Source: CAZKWG01 sp964615375 (GTDB lineage Bacteria; Myxococcota_A; UBA796; CAZKWG01). Taken from it: a stretch of DNA of 64,000 nucleotides. The notes beneath the pieces are model-generated. The model was not told where the DNA came from. It did no database searches and was given only the letters and a program-made list of their open reading frames with translations. Below, piece by piece: positions 27,049 to 36,089 of the stretch (positions within the stretch are counted from its first letter, which is position 1; every line of letters begins with the position of its first letter). The stretch covers positions 62,001 to 126,000 of the forward strand of contig CAZTOW010000025.1 in assembly GCA_964615375.1 (NCBI GenBank). The letters are read 5' to 3'. The position numbers and the translations under genes are program-made.

Positions 27049-29940
27049 ATGACACCCACCTCCCCGAACCCCGGCTACACCAAGGCCCCGGAGCGGGTCG
27101 CGATCCTCGGCGGCGGCATGGCCGCGATGGTCGCGGCCTTTGAGCTCACGCGCCTCCCGGACTGGCGTGCGCGCTTCGAGCTCACCGTCTACCAGCAAGG
27201 CCACCGCCTCGGGGGAAAGAGCGCCAGCGGCGTGAACGCAGCGGCGTGCAACCGGATCGAGGAGCACGGGCTCCACCTCCTCGGTGGCTCCTACGCGAAC
27301 GTGATGCGCGTGATGGGCGAGGCCTACGAGGAGCTCGGGCGCCCGCCCGACGCCCCGCTGGCTCGCTGGGCCGACGCGATCACGGGCGTCGACGTGATCA
27401 CCATCCCCGAGCGCCGGGAGGGGGGCTGGAGCGCCTGGTCGATGGTCTGCCCGAGAGGCCAGGAGGCGCCTGACGATGCGCTCTTCGCCGATCCGCGGCG
27501 CCTCGGCGCCCGCCTGCTCTCCTGGGCCGCCGCGCTCTTCGGCGAGTGGGCCCGCGGGGGCGTCGATGTGCCCCAGAACGCGGCGTGGGAGGCCCTGGCG
27601 GCGCAGGCCCGCGAAGACAGGGCCGACGCGGGGCCCACCCGACCGCTCCGCCTCCTGGCCCGCGCCCGCCAGCTCAGCCGGGCCGCCCCGGACGGCGACC
27701 CCGAGACGCGGCGCCGCCGGGTGGTGCTCGATCTGGCCTGGACGCTCCTGCGCGGCGTGGCGAGAGACCGGCTCGCCTGGCCGCGGCCCAACTGGTTCGC
27801 CGTCGATCACCTCGACGCGCGCGCCTGGCTCGCGCTCCACGGCGCGTCGCGCGAGACCCTCGGCTCGCCCCTGGTCGCGGCGCTCTACCAGGCGGTCTTT
27901 GCGGGCCAGAGCGGCGTCGGCGCCGGCACCTTTGCTCACGCCCTGCTCCGCGCCGCCCTCACCTACCAGGGCTCGATCCTCTACCGGATGAACGCGGGCG
28001 CCGGCGACGTCCTGTTCGCGCCGCTCTACCAGGTCCTGAAGCGACGCGGCGTGCGCTTCGCGTTCTTCCACACGGTCCGCGGGATCGAGCCCGCCGCCGA
28101 CGGCCGATCGGTCGCGCGCGTCCGGCTGGACCGCCAGGCGACGCCGACCGGCGGCGACTACGAGGCCCTCATCGACGTGAACGGGTTGCCGTGCTGGCCC
28201 GCCCGCCCGCGCCTCGACCAGCTCGCCGACGGTGACCGCCTCGCTGGCGTGGACCTCGAGGGCTGGTCGGATCGGGCGCCAGCGGAGCCCGTCGTCCTCG
28301 AGCGCGGGCGTGACTTCGACCGGGTGATCCTCGGGTTGTCCGTCGGCGTCCACCCGCACGTCGCCGCCGAGCTCATGGCGGCGAGCCCACGCTACGACGC
28401 GATGGTGCGGGGCCTGGCGAGCACCGCGACCCGCTCGGCGCAGCTCTGGACCTTGGCCTCGCGCGAGGAGCTCGGCTGGTCGGGCCCGGCGCCGCTGCTC
28501 AGCCCCTTCGCCGCGCCCTTCGAGACCTGGGCGGACATGAGCCACCTCCTCGCCCGCGAGGGCCACGGCCCCGAGGTGCGGGGACGGCATCACCTCTCCG
28601 GCGCCCTGCCCGACGACGCGGCCGGCGCCGACTCGAGCGATCCCGCGGGGCCCGATCCGGTCGCGGCGGAGCTCGCCGGCTGGCTCCGGGACCACGCGCC
28701 CCAGCTCTGGCCCGGCGTCGCCCGCGGCGGCGCGCTCCCGCCGGGGCTGGTGGCGAGCGCCCACATCACGCCGCGCAGGCACCCTTCCGACCGCTATGTG
28801 CTCGCGGCGCCGGGGACCAACGCGCTGCGGCTGCGGGCCGACGCGTCGGGCTTCGACAACCTCCTGCTCGCCGGCGACTGGACCCTGAATGCGCTCTCGC
28901 TCGGCTGCCTCGAGTCGGCGGCGATGTCCGGGACCCAGGCGGCGCAGGCCCTCGACGCCAGCGTTCGCCCGGCGATCGGCGACTGGCTGCCCGAGGCGCC
29001 GCCGCGCGCCCACGCGCCCGCGCGGACCCTGCCGCGGCGGATCCGGCTCGACGGCGACTACATCTCTACCCCGCCGGTCGCCCTCGAGATCCGCCTCTCG
29101 ATGTTCGTCCTGCCGGCCTCGATCGAGCGCCTTCAGGCCCTCTGCGACCGGGCCCTCGCGGTGTCGCCGGCCCACCGCTACCGCGCCGCCGCCCCCTGGG
29201 TGGTCCTCTACTGCGCCGAGGTCGACAACTACCCGGTGGTCGAGTCGCTCGGGTGGGTGCCGGAGCTCGACTTCGGCTTCTGGGTGCCGGCCTGGGCGGG
29301 GCGCGCCGGCGACCCCTTCGTCGCGGAGCGCCTCGTGACGTTCACGCCCTACATCTGGGTAGACAACGGGACCGCGCTCATCGGCGGCCGCGAGGTCTTC
29401 GGCTTCGCCAAGCAGCTCGGGCGGATGCGCATGCCCGCCGCCGGTGGCCCCCTCGAGTGGGCGCTCTCCGGTCAGGTCGTCGAGCGCTTCGACCGCTCAT
29501 CCCGGGCGGAGGAGCGGCCGATCCTCGCGGTGCGGCAGATCGACGGCAGCCCGACCGGGCCACTCGTGGCGGTGAAGGACGCCCTCATGGGCGGGCTCGG
29601 GCTGCCGGCCCCCGAGGTGCTCGCTCGGATGACGATGGGCGGGCTCCGCATGGTCTTCGTCAAGCAGACGCCCGACGCCCTCGACGCCAGCCGCGCCTGC
29701 TACCAGGCGCTCCTCGAGGCCGAGTGCCGCTTCACCGGGCAGGTCACCGGCGGGCTGCTTCCGGGCCGCTTCGCCGTCACCCTGCACGCCTACGACAGCC
29801 TGCGGATCGCGTCCACCCTCGGCCTCGTCGCCCGAAGCACCGACGGCCCGATCTCGGTGATCGATCCGCTCGTCCAAGGCCGGGCGTCCTTCTCGGCCCG
29901 CATCGACGCCGCCGAGATCCTCTGGGAGAGCCGTCCCTGA
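27049..29940 (+). CDS. FAD-dependent oxidoreductase fused to an acetoacetate-decarboxylase-like domain
   Basis: The product is 963 aa. Residues about 15-640 are a phytoene-desaturase/HpnE-like flavoprotein: VAILGGGMAAMVAAFELTR (FAD-binding Rossmann), HRLGGKSASG, IEEHGLHLLGGSYANVMRVM and a C-terminal NLLLAGDWTLNALSLGCLES. Residues about 670-963 form a second domain with VFGFAKQLGRMR, WVPELDFGFWVP and LVTFTPYIWVDNG, typical of acetoacetate-decarboxylase-fold proteins. Whether the Schiff-base Lys is the one in FAKQLG is a guess. It is followed 32 bp later by a paralogue without the second domain, in one operon. The substrate is probably lipophilic. Confidence 0.85.
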   Translation: MTPTSPNPGYTKAPERVAILGGGMAAMVAAFELTRLPDWRARFELTVYQQGHRLGGKSASGVNAAACNRIEEHGLHLLGGSYANVMRVMGEAYEELGRPPDAPLARWADAITGVDVITIPERREGGWSAWSMVCPRGQEAPDDALFADPRRLGARLLSWAAALFGEWARGGVDVPQNAAWEALAAQAREDRADAGPTRPLRLLARARQLSRAAPDGDPETRRRRVVLDLAWTLLRGVARDRLAWPRPNWFAVDHLDARAWLALHGASRETLGSPLVAALYQAVFAGQSGVGAGTFAHALLRAALTYQGSILYRMNAGAGDVLFAPLYQVLKRRGVRFAFFHTVRGIEPAADGRSVARVRLDRQATPTGGDYEALIDVNGLPCWPARPRLDQLADGDRLAGVDLEGWSDRAPAEPVVLERGRDFDRVILGLSVGVHPHVAAELMAASPRYDAMVRGLASTATRSAQLWTLASREELGWSGPAPLLSPFAAPFETWADMSHLLAREGHGPEVRGRHHLSGALPDDAAGADSSDPAGPDPVAAELAGWLRDHAPQLWPGVARGGALPPGLVASAHITPRRHPSDRYVLAAPGTNALRLRADASGFDNLLLAGDWTLNALSLGCLESAAMSGTQAAQALDASVRPAIGDWLPEAPPRAHAPARTLPRRIRLDGDYISTPPVALEIRLSMFVLPASIERLQALCDRALAVSPAHRYRAAAPWVVLYCAEVDNYPVVESLGWVPELDFGFWVPAWAGRAGDPFVAERLVTFTPYIWVDNGTALIGGREVFGFAKQLGRMRMPAAGGPLEWALSGQVVERFDRSSRAEERPILAVRQIDGSPTGPLVAVKDALMGGLGLPAPEVLARMTMGGLRMVFVKQTPDALDASRACYQALLEAECRFTGQVTGGLLPGRFAVTLHAYDSLRIASTLGLVARSTDGPISVIDPLVQGRASFSARIDAAEILWESRP

Positions 29941-29972
29941 CCCTCTCGACTCCGCGAAGGAGAGATGCGCCG

Positions 29973-31970
29973 ATGCCCCAGAAGAAGCGACACGTCGCGA
30001 TCCTCGGCGGCGGCATGGCCGGCGTGGCCGCCGCCTTCGAGCTCACGTCGGCGCCCGACTGGCGAGAGCACCTCGAGGTCACCGTCTTCCAGGAGGGCTG
30101 GCTCCTCGGCGGCAAGGGGGCGAGCGTGCGCAACCGTCGCCGCGCGGGCCGCATCGAGGAGCACGGGATCCACCTCTGGCTTGGCTTCTACGACAACGCC
30201 TTTCGGGTGATGCGCGCCTGCTACCAGGAGCTCGGGCGCCCGCCCGGCGCGCCGCTCCGCACCCTCGAGGAGGCGTTCCGACCGATGTCGCACGTCGTCC
30301 ACCACGAGCGCGTCGGGGGGACCTGGCGGCGCTGGCGGCTCCCCTTCCCCGAGAACGACGGCGTGCCCGGCCAGACTCCGACCACGCCCTTCGCGTCCGA
30401 GCGGCGACGCGCGCGCAACCTCCTCGGGCTCGTCCAGACGGCCCTCGCCGTCAGCGAGGCGCCCTACGGCGACGGCACCCCGCCCCCGCCCCCATCCGCC
30501 GCCAGCCTGCCTCGCCTCTCCGCCAGGCTCGCCGGCGCCTGGATCGCCTCCGCCCTGGGCCACGTCGCGGCCCGCGCGCCCCTTCCTGGCGGGCCGCCGC
30601 GCCTGCCCGCCGCCGCCCGCGTCGCCCTCGGCCGCCGCCTCGACGACGACGACGAGCTCCGACGGCTCTTCGTCTCGCTCGACCTGACCCACACGGTGCT
30701 CCTGGGCATGGCGCGCGACGGGCTCCTCAACATGCGCCCGGACTACAGCCGCATCGACGACGTCGACCTCCGCGCGTGGCTCCGCCGCCACGGCGCCCAT
30801 CCGCGCACCGTCGACTCCACCCTCGTCCGCGCCATCTACGACCTCGCCTTCTCGACCGACGACGGCGGCGCCGCTGGCGTCGCCCTCCAGGGCATGCTCT
30901 CCATGCTGCTCGACTACCAGGGCGCCATCTTCTACCGGATGGCCGCCGGGATGGGCGAGACGGTCTTCGCGCCCCTCTACCAGGTGCTTCAGCGCCGCGG
31001 CGTGGGCTTTCGCTTCTTCCACCGGGTCACGCGCCTCGAGCTCGACCGCGACGGCAACCGCATCGACGGCGTTCGCTTCGAGCGCCAGGCGCAGGTCCGC
31101 GGCGGCGCCGAGTACCAGCCGCTCTTCGACCTCGACGGGCTCCCGTGCTGGCCCGAGGAGCCCCTCTGGGAGCAGTTGAGCGACCCCGAGCCCGTTCGCG
31201 CGCGGCTGCGGCCGGTCGAGGCCCGACTCCTGCCGGGCCCGGGCCCCGAGGAGCGCCTCGCCGCTGGCCGGGACTTCGACGAGCTCATCCTCGCGATCCC
31301 GCCCGCCGCGCTCCCTCCGATCTGCGCCGAGCTCACGGCCAGGCTGCCCCGCTGGCGCGACGCCCTCGCCCACGCGCGCACGATCCGCACCGCCGCCGTG
31401 CAGCTCTGGATCCGGCCGGATCGCCGCCACCTCGGCTCTGGAGAGCCGCCGGCGATCTCGGGCACCTTCGCCGATCCCTACGACACCTGGGTCGACATGA
31501 GCCACCTCGTCGGCCCTGAGGGAGACCCGGCGGTCGGGACGATCCTCTACGGCTGCGGCGCCCTGGGCGACGCGACGGCGCCGGTGGACACGGACCCGAA
31601 CACCTGGGACGACCACCACGCCGCCCTCGTCGAGACCACCACGCGCTATCTCGGCGAGCTGGGCGGGCTCCTGCCGGGCCTGGGGGCGAGCCGCGCGCCC
31701 GCGGGCGTCGTCGGCCTGCTCCACGACCATGGCGAGGCCCCCACGCGCGGCCCGGCACCCTACGTGCGGCTCAACCAGGCGCCCTCCGAGCGCTACGTGC
31801 TCTCTCCGCCCGGATCGATCCGCCACCGCCTCCGTCCGGGCGAGACCGGCCTCGCCAACCTCGCCGTCGCCGGCGACTGGACGCGCACCGCGCTCTCGGC
31901 CGGCTGCATCGAGTCAGCCACCGTCTCGGGCCTCGAGGCCGCCCGGGCGATCCTCGCGCGCCGGACCTGA
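29973..31970 (+). CDS. FAD-dependent oxidoreductase (phytoene-desaturase/HpnE-like), paralogue of the upstream gene
   Basis: The 665-aa protein starts with AGGAGAG about 8 nt before ATG 29973. It has VAILGGGMAGVAAAFELTS, WLLGGKGASVRNRR, IEEHGIHLWLGFYDNAFRVM and, near the end, NLAVAGDWTRTALSAGCIES: the same motifs and order as the flavin part of the upstream protein. The two probably oxidise or isomerise related substrates in successive steps or as a heterodimer. There is no membrane segment or signal peptide. Immediately downstream lie degraded nucleotidyltransferase modules. Confidence 0.85.
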   Translation: MPQKKRHVAILGGGMAGVAAAFELTSAPDWREHLEVTVFQEGWLLGGKGASVRNRRRAGRIEEHGIHLWLGFYDNAFRVMRACYQELGRPPGAPLRTLEEAFRPMSHVVHHERVGGTWRRWRLPFPENDGVPGQTPTTPFASERRRARNLLGLVQTALAVSEAPYGDGTPPPPPSAASLPRLSARLAGAWIASALGHVAARAPLPGGPPRLPAAARVALGRRLDDDDELRRLFVSLDLTHTVLLGMARDGLLNMRPDYSRIDDVDLRAWLRRHGAHPRTVDSTLVRAIYDLAFSTDDGGAAGVALQGMLSMLLDYQGAIFYRMAAGMGETVFAPLYQVLQRRGVGFRFFHRVTRLELDRDGNRIDGVRFERQAQVRGGAEYQPLFDLDGLPCWPEEPLWEQLSDPEPVRARLRPVEARLLPGPGPEERLAAGRDFDELILAIPPAALPPICAELTARLPRWRDALAHARTIRTAAVQLWIRPDRRHLGSGEPPAISGTFADPYDTWVDMSHLVGPEGDPAVGTILYGCGALGDATAPVDTDPNTWDDHHAALVETTTRYLGELGGLLPGLGASRAPAGVVGLLHDHGEAPTRGPAPYVRLNQAPSERYVLSPPGSIRHRLRPGETGLANLAVAGDWTRTALSAGCIESATVSGLEAARAILARRT

Positions 31971-32078
31971 CGAGGTTGATCGCCCTGGCGATCGGAACCA
32001 TCCCCGGCCAGGCCAGCGCGAGCGGCGACGTCGAGCTCTCAGGCGCCTGCGTCACGGCACATACATATACCCATCCAC

Positions 32079-32243
32079 CCCGACGCCCACGCGGTCCAGA
32101 GGGCGCTCTACCGCCAGTTGAGCGGCGAGCGCCGCGTCGCGCTGATGTTCGAGATGTCCGAGGAGGCGCGCGAGATCGTGCACCTGGAGCGCTCGCGGCG
32201 GCTCGAGGCTGAGCTCGCGGACGCCGCCTGGCCGCGACGGTGA
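32079..32243 (+). pseudogene. truncated copy of the 77-aa partner gene
   Basis: The translated sequence matches the 25184-25417 product from its tenth residue to the stop (AVQRALYRQLSGERRVALMF at the start). It lacks a start codon region and 17 internal residues between EEAR and EIVHLER. The missing piece lies between sequences resembling CGCGAGATC, consistent with a slippage deletion. It is non-functional as it stands. Confidence 0.8.
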
Positions 32244-32328
32244 GCCTGCGCGACCTCCTGGCCCGGATCACGGGTGCGCTGGATCAGGCGGGCGTCCCCT
32301 ACATGATCGTCGGATCCATCGCCAGCAC
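32240..32328 (+). pseudogene. 5' fragment of an MNT nucleotidyltransferase gene
   Basis: GTG 32240 overlaps the preceding stop exactly as in the intact module. Codons match the intact enzyme through VPYMIVGSIAST and then break at the 11-mer ATCGCCAGCAC (32318-32328), after which unrelated sequence follows. The catalytic DxD is lost. Confidence 0.85.
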
Positions 32329-32427
32329 GAGCTCCTCGCGCTGGTGGACGCGCTCCGCGTAGGGCGAGCCCGCGAGCGCCCTCTGGGGGCCCGCGAGCTG
32401 CACGCGCGCCTGTTCGGGGACCTATGA
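32329..32427 (+). pseudogene. C-terminal fragment of another small nucleotidyltransferase-module protein
   Basis: The frame encodes ELLALVDALRVGRARERPLG and ends LHARLFGDL. This is like the C-terminal end of small helical partners of MNT enzymes. Its 5' part is missing, and it is joined directly to the preceding truncated gene. Its TGA overlaps the next ATG by 4 nt (ATGA). Confidence 0.5.
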
Positions 32428-32558
32428 CCGAGATCGCGCAGATTCTGGCCGAGGTCGCCGCGGAGCTGGCCCGTCGGGGAGCCATCATGAGCAGGAGCGC
32501 GTTAACATACGCGCTCCGAACGGGATGCGGGGAGATAGCGACAGCAGTCGGGCGTTGA
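32424..32558 (+). pseudogene. N-terminal fragment of a second nucleotidyltransferase
   Basis: ATG 32424 opens MTEIAQILAEVAAELARRGA, the usual first helix of AbiEii/MNT-type proteins ahead of their GG/GS motif. After this the frame turns into non-homologous sequence and stops after 44 codons. It is a broken gene rather than a small protein. Confidence 0.5.
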
Positions 32559-32607
32559 CGTGTCCATGAAGTATCGAACCCCAGGAAACGCCCGACTGTG
32601 AGCTATC
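32534..32607. repeat. interrupted long inverted repeat (possible mobile-element end or structured RNA)
   Basis: CAGTCGGGCGTT (32545-32556) is the exact reverse complement of AACGCCCGACTG (32587-32598). An outer GATAGC/GCTATC pair lies at 32534-32539 and 32602-32607. A 30-nt loop separates the arms. It lies in gene-free DNA right after the broken modules. Confidence 0.6.
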
Positions 32608-32621
32608 GACCAGCAAGAAAG

Positions 32622-32654
32622 CGCCAAGGCGCGACCGGGGGTCGCGTCTTGGCG
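32622..32654. terminator. 15-bp hairpin with 3-nt loop
   Basis: CGCCAAGGCGCGACC (32622-32636) pairs with GGTCGCGTCTTGGCG (32640-32654) with one mismatch. Read leftward it is followed by CTTTCTTGC, so it may terminate leftward transcription, but no leftward gene lies upstream of it. Both this and the stem at 22592 are preceded by AGAAAGC on the plus strand. Confidence 0.45.
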
Positions 32655-32776
32655 AGGCTCAGTCGTTTCGGAGAGCGACGGAGCGCGCTGACCAATCGCC
32701 CCAGTTGATAGGGCTCGCCAACATTCCAGCCTGGCAGCCAGCTCTTCGGCAGGCTATCTCACAAGAAGGGGCCGCC

Positions 32777-33301
32777 ATGTCCTTCGTCGAGAACCTGGAG
32801 CGCGACGACTGGGCAGTGTTCATGAGGCGAACCTTCGCCTACACCCTGGAGGTTCTGCGCTCGGACAGGTTCCGAACCCTTGGGAGCTCTGCCGATGATC
32901 TGCGCGGGTGGCTGACGGCGGGTGGAGTCCCGCGAGCGCGACGCGCGCTCGACGAGCAGATGTGCGAGCGCCAGCTCGACGCCCGTCGCATCACAGAGGT
33001 GCTCACGCTGTTGAGCGAGCTGGCCATCGAGTTCCAAGCTCAACTGTTGGAGTTGTTCGACCTTGGGGTCATCCCTACGCCCGGGACAACCCATCCATCG
33101 GAGGTCGCCCTCAGCCCCGAATTCATCCAGGCGCTCCTGCGGAGGATGCAGGCTGGAGATCGGCCATTTGAGCAGGTGATGCGCGCGATGGGGCGCTCCG
33201 AGGAGGACATCGCCCAGGTCTACGCCTCGATCGACCAGCACCTGCTGAAACAGGGCCTGATTGTGCCAGCGGCGCCCGGGGACTCCGACGACGTCCACTG
33301 A
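32777..33301 (+). CDS. hypothetical helical protein (174 aa)
   Basis: ATG 32777 has GAAGGGG about 5 nt upstream; an earlier in-frame ATG at 32705 has no such signal. The product has no signal peptide or membrane segment. It is mainly alpha-helical, with FVENLERDDWAVFMRRTFAY at the N-terminus and two-helix pairs such as RRMQAGDRPFEQVMRAMG. GC is below the window average, as in the flanking scrambled DNA. I recognise no family. It is convergent with the nuclease-like gene, separated by 58 bp. Confidence 0.6.
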   Translation: MSFVENLERDDWAVFMRRTFAYTLEVLRSDRFRTLGSSADDLRGWLTAGGVPRARRALDEQMCERQLDARRITEVLTLLSELAIEFQAQLLELFDLGVIPTPGTTHPSEVALSPEFIQALLRRMQAGDRPFEQVMRAMGRSEEDIAQVYASIDQHLLKQGLIVPAAPGDSDDVH

Positions 33302-33359
33302 AGGCGCTCGACAGCCATCGAACGGCCCGTGCGACTGGCGGAGCGAGGCAGCGCCCCCC

Positions 33360-34313
33360 TCAACCCCCCCCCACCTCCAGCACCTCGCCCTCCGGTCCGA
33401 GCCGCCAGAGCTGCAGGCCATCCAGCCAGCGTCCCGCGACCGGGCGCACCCTGGCGATCTCCCTGCGCCAGGCCTCCGCCCAGCCAGGACGCGCGTCCGG
33501 CGCCGCCAGGACGGGGATCAGCGGGGCGGTGTCCGCGAGCGCCGGGGAGCGCGCCGCGCCCAGCAGCCCCACCCGAGCCTTCTCCCGGGCCAGCCCGCCG
33601 AGCACCTCGGTCACCCAGCCCGGCTCCGCCTCCCGGAGCGCCGTGAAGCGCGCGACGTGACAGGCCGCCTGCCAGGCCGCCCTCTCCAGGCCGCTGGCGT
33701 CCGCCTTGGCCTCGACCAGCAGCACGCGCCCCGCGCGGTCGACGGCCACCAGATCGAGCTTCTGGGGGAGGGCCTCGCGCGCGGGCAGCCCGACCCGCGC
33801 CCGAAGATCGGCCTCGAAGGAGCGCTGCTCAGCCTGCGAGCCGAAGCCGATCCGCGCCTCGCTGTCGAGCGCGAGCCAGGGAGCCTCCTCGCCCGCGAGC
33901 GGCCCGTAACGCCGCATCATCCCCGCGTGGACCACCGCCTCGCCGTCCAGGAACTCCCGATGCGTCTCCCGCGCCGCGCGCTCGACGTGAGACTGAAGCT
34001 CGCCCGCCCGCGCCTCGAGCGCGGCCCCGTCCCAGCGCGCCGCGAAGAGATCGGGGGACATCGCCCGGTAGAAGGGGTCAGCGTGCAGGCGGAGTCCGCC
34101 GCTGCCGGTCGGCCGCAGCTCCAGCGGGCTGGTGCGCCCGAGGTAGAGCTGGAGGCCGCCCCGCCGCCGATCTCCGCGGTCGCGCCGGGTCTGGACGTGC
34201 GCCCCCGCGGCCGTCGCCACCTCGCCGCGCAGCCAGGGCAGCAGCCAGCCGAGCGGGGCGCCGGGGAGGAGCAGGTCGAGCAGCTCGGGCGGGACGCGGC
34301 GGTTGTAGTACAT
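33360..34313 (-). CDS. PD-(D/E)XK nuclease-like protein
   Basis: The 317-aa protein shows the nuclease core KLDLVAVDRAGRVLLVEAKA, with the D and E-x-K of a PD-(D/E)XK fold (residues about 185-205). An N-terminal region of about 180 residues may recognise a partner or DNA (DGEAVVHAGMMRRYGPLA). The final hydrophobic helices complete the fold. It is encoded alone, divergent from the pentapeptide-repeat gene. It resembles orphan restriction-type or repair nucleases; the exact family is not recognised. Confidence 0.7.
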   Translation of the reverse strand: MYYNRRVPPELLDLLLPGAPLGWLLPWLRGEVATAAGAHVQTRRDRGDRRRGGLQLYLGRTSPLELRPTGSGGLRLHADPFYRAMSPDLFAARWDGAALEARAGELQSHVERAARETHREFLDGEAVVHAGMMRRYGPLAGEEAPWLALDSEARIGFGSQAEQRSFEADLRARVGLPAREALPQKLDLVAVDRAGRVLLVEAKADASGLERAAWQAACHVARFTALREAEPGWVTEVLGGLAREKARVGLLGAARSPALADTAPLIPVLAAPDARPGWAEAWRREIARVRPVAGRWLDGLQLWRLGPEGEVLEVGGG

Positions 34314-34448
34314 CCGTGACCTCTACCCTCGCCCGTCCTGCGGCGCCCTGTCCGCTCCGCCCCTCCCGCGTCACCCTCCCCAGGCCGGTCCTCTCCCTGG
34401 GGTCCCGAGCGCGTTGCCACCAGCGAGCCGACCCCATAGCCCATCCCC

Positions 34449-36089
34449 ATGTGGAGCCTGCTGAAGCACGCCTTGAGCCCGACCTCGACCTGGCGGCGCG
34501 CTCGCGGCGGCCCCGCCTACGAGGACGCCCTGGTCCCGATCCCGCCGCCGGGCTGGGACCTCCAGCGCACCGGCACCCGCATGCTCGACGAGCACACGCC
34601 CCAGCGCCTCGTCCTCGCGCTCTCCAGGAAGCCCAGGCCGCTGGCGGACCTGCCTTCCCCCCCGATCTTCGGCCACTATCTGCACGGAGAGCGGTCGCCG
34701 CTCCCGGATTGCGAGGATCTGGTGCGCCTCGTGCTGGGGGCCCGCGACCTGCGCCTGGCCTGGCAGGGGCCGCTGAGGGACCTGGACGCGCTCCGGGCGA
34801 TGATCGGCCTCCCGCCCTTTGTGCCAGGAGCCCCGAACCAGGAGCGAACCAGGACCGCGGAGCTCCGCCCGCTGGAGGACGCCGAGGCCCGCCTGCGCGC
34901 GCTGCGATGGATGGCGAGCCACTCCCAGCGCTGGCAGCTCGCGCTGGTCGCTGATCCAACGCCGGAATTCGTCGCGCGGGCCGGGCCGACGGCGAGCGGC
35001 CCCTCCCGGCTCGGGCTGTTCCGGAGGCCCCTCGCCTGGACAGAGCTCCACGCGCTGGTCCACAGCTGTGGGTGGATCCTGGCGGTGAATGAGGCGATGA
35101 GCGTCTGCCTCTACAGCGCCCTCGACCTGGGCGAGGCCCTCCCCGGCGCCCGCGAGGAGCCCATGCCCGACTGGCGGGGCCCGCCCGGAGATCCACTCCC
35201 ACAGGAGCTCCTGGAGAGCCTGCCCACGGCCCGGAGCCTCGACCTGAGTGATCTCGGCGTCCACGATCTGAGCCCGCTGCGCGCCGCCCGCGATCTGGTC
35301 GAGCTCACCGTCAATTACCCCGTCTGGCTGGACACCGACACCCTCTCCGAGCTGCGCTCCCTGCGCGCCCTCTCGATGCTGGACGCCTGGGTGGAGGATC
35401 TCGCCTTCCTCGAGGATCTGCCAGAGCTGAGCTGCCTCGCGCTCTCCCGACCGCCCGTCCAGGGCTGGGGCGAGCTGGCGCGGCTGGGCCGCCTGCGGTG
35501 GCTCTACGTCCCCGAGGGCTTCGGCTATCCGGCGGAGGTGCTGGACAGCCTGCCCGGGGTCACGGTCCTGTGCCGGCTCGAGGGCGGGTTGTCGGAGCTG
35601 ATCCGTCCGGACAGCCGACGCCTCACGCGACCGGAGCTCCTGCGCGCCGTAGGTGCGCGAGAGCGGGTCGAGGCTCGGGACCTGACGGACCTGCGCCTCG
35701 TCCAGGCCGACCTCCGCGGCGCCGATCTCCGCGACGTGGACCTGAGCGGCGCCGACCTCCGCGGCGCCGACCTGTCCGACGCGATCCTGGAGGGATGTAC
35801 GCTGAACTCGACGACGCTCTGCGAGGCGAGGCTCCGCGGCGCCCGGATCCTCCGGTGCAGCGTCCCCTACGGCAAGCTCCAGGATGCCGATCTCTCCGGC
35901 GCCGACCTCTCCGGGTCCACCTTCGAGCTCTGCGGCTTCAACCGGGCGAGGTTCTCCAGAGCGCGCGGCGAGGGCGTCATCTTCGACGATTGCGGCTTCA
36001 ACGGCGCCATGCTGCGCGGCGCGGATCTCCCGGGCCTCCCACGGAGCGCTCGGAGCCGTCGCCGCCCTGGCACACGCTCCCTCCAGTGA
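34449..36089 (+). CDS. protein with Leu-rich segment and C-terminal pentapeptide repeats
   Basis: The product is 546 aa. Residues about 240-390 show short Leu-rich strands (LPTARSLDLSDLGVHDLSPL). From about 415 to 530 there are clear A(D/N)LXX pentapeptide repeats (LRGADLRDVDLSGADLRGAD), which fold as a right-handed quadrilateral beta-helix. The N-terminal 230 residues are unrecognised. There is no export signal, so it is cytoplasmic. Some pentapeptide proteins mimic DNA and protect gyrase, but nothing here shows that. Its stop overlaps the next GTG (GTGA). Confidence 0.8.
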   Translation: MWSLLKHALSPTSTWRRARGGPAYEDALVPIPPPGWDLQRTGTRMLDEHTPQRLVLALSRKPRPLADLPSPPIFGHYLHGERSPLPDCEDLVRLVLGARDLRLAWQGPLRDLDALRAMIGLPPFVPGAPNQERTRTAELRPLEDAEARLRALRWMASHSQRWQLALVADPTPEFVARAGPTASGPSRLGLFRRPLAWTELHALVHSCGWILAVNEAMSVCLYSALDLGEALPGAREEPMPDWRGPPGDPLPQELLESLPTARSLDLSDLGVHDLSPLRAARDLVELTVNYPVWLDTDTLSELRSLRALSMLDAWVEDLAFLEDLPELSCLALSRPPVQGWGELARLGRLRWLYVPEGFGYPAEVLDSLPGVTVLCRLEGGLSELIRPDSRRLTRPELLRAVGARERVEARDLTDLRLVQADLRGADLRDVDLSGADLRGADLSDAILEGCTLNSTTLCEARLRGARILRCSVPYGKLQDADLSGADLSGSTFELCGFNRARFSRARGEGVIFDDCGFNGAMLRGADLPGLPRSARSRRRPGTRSLQ

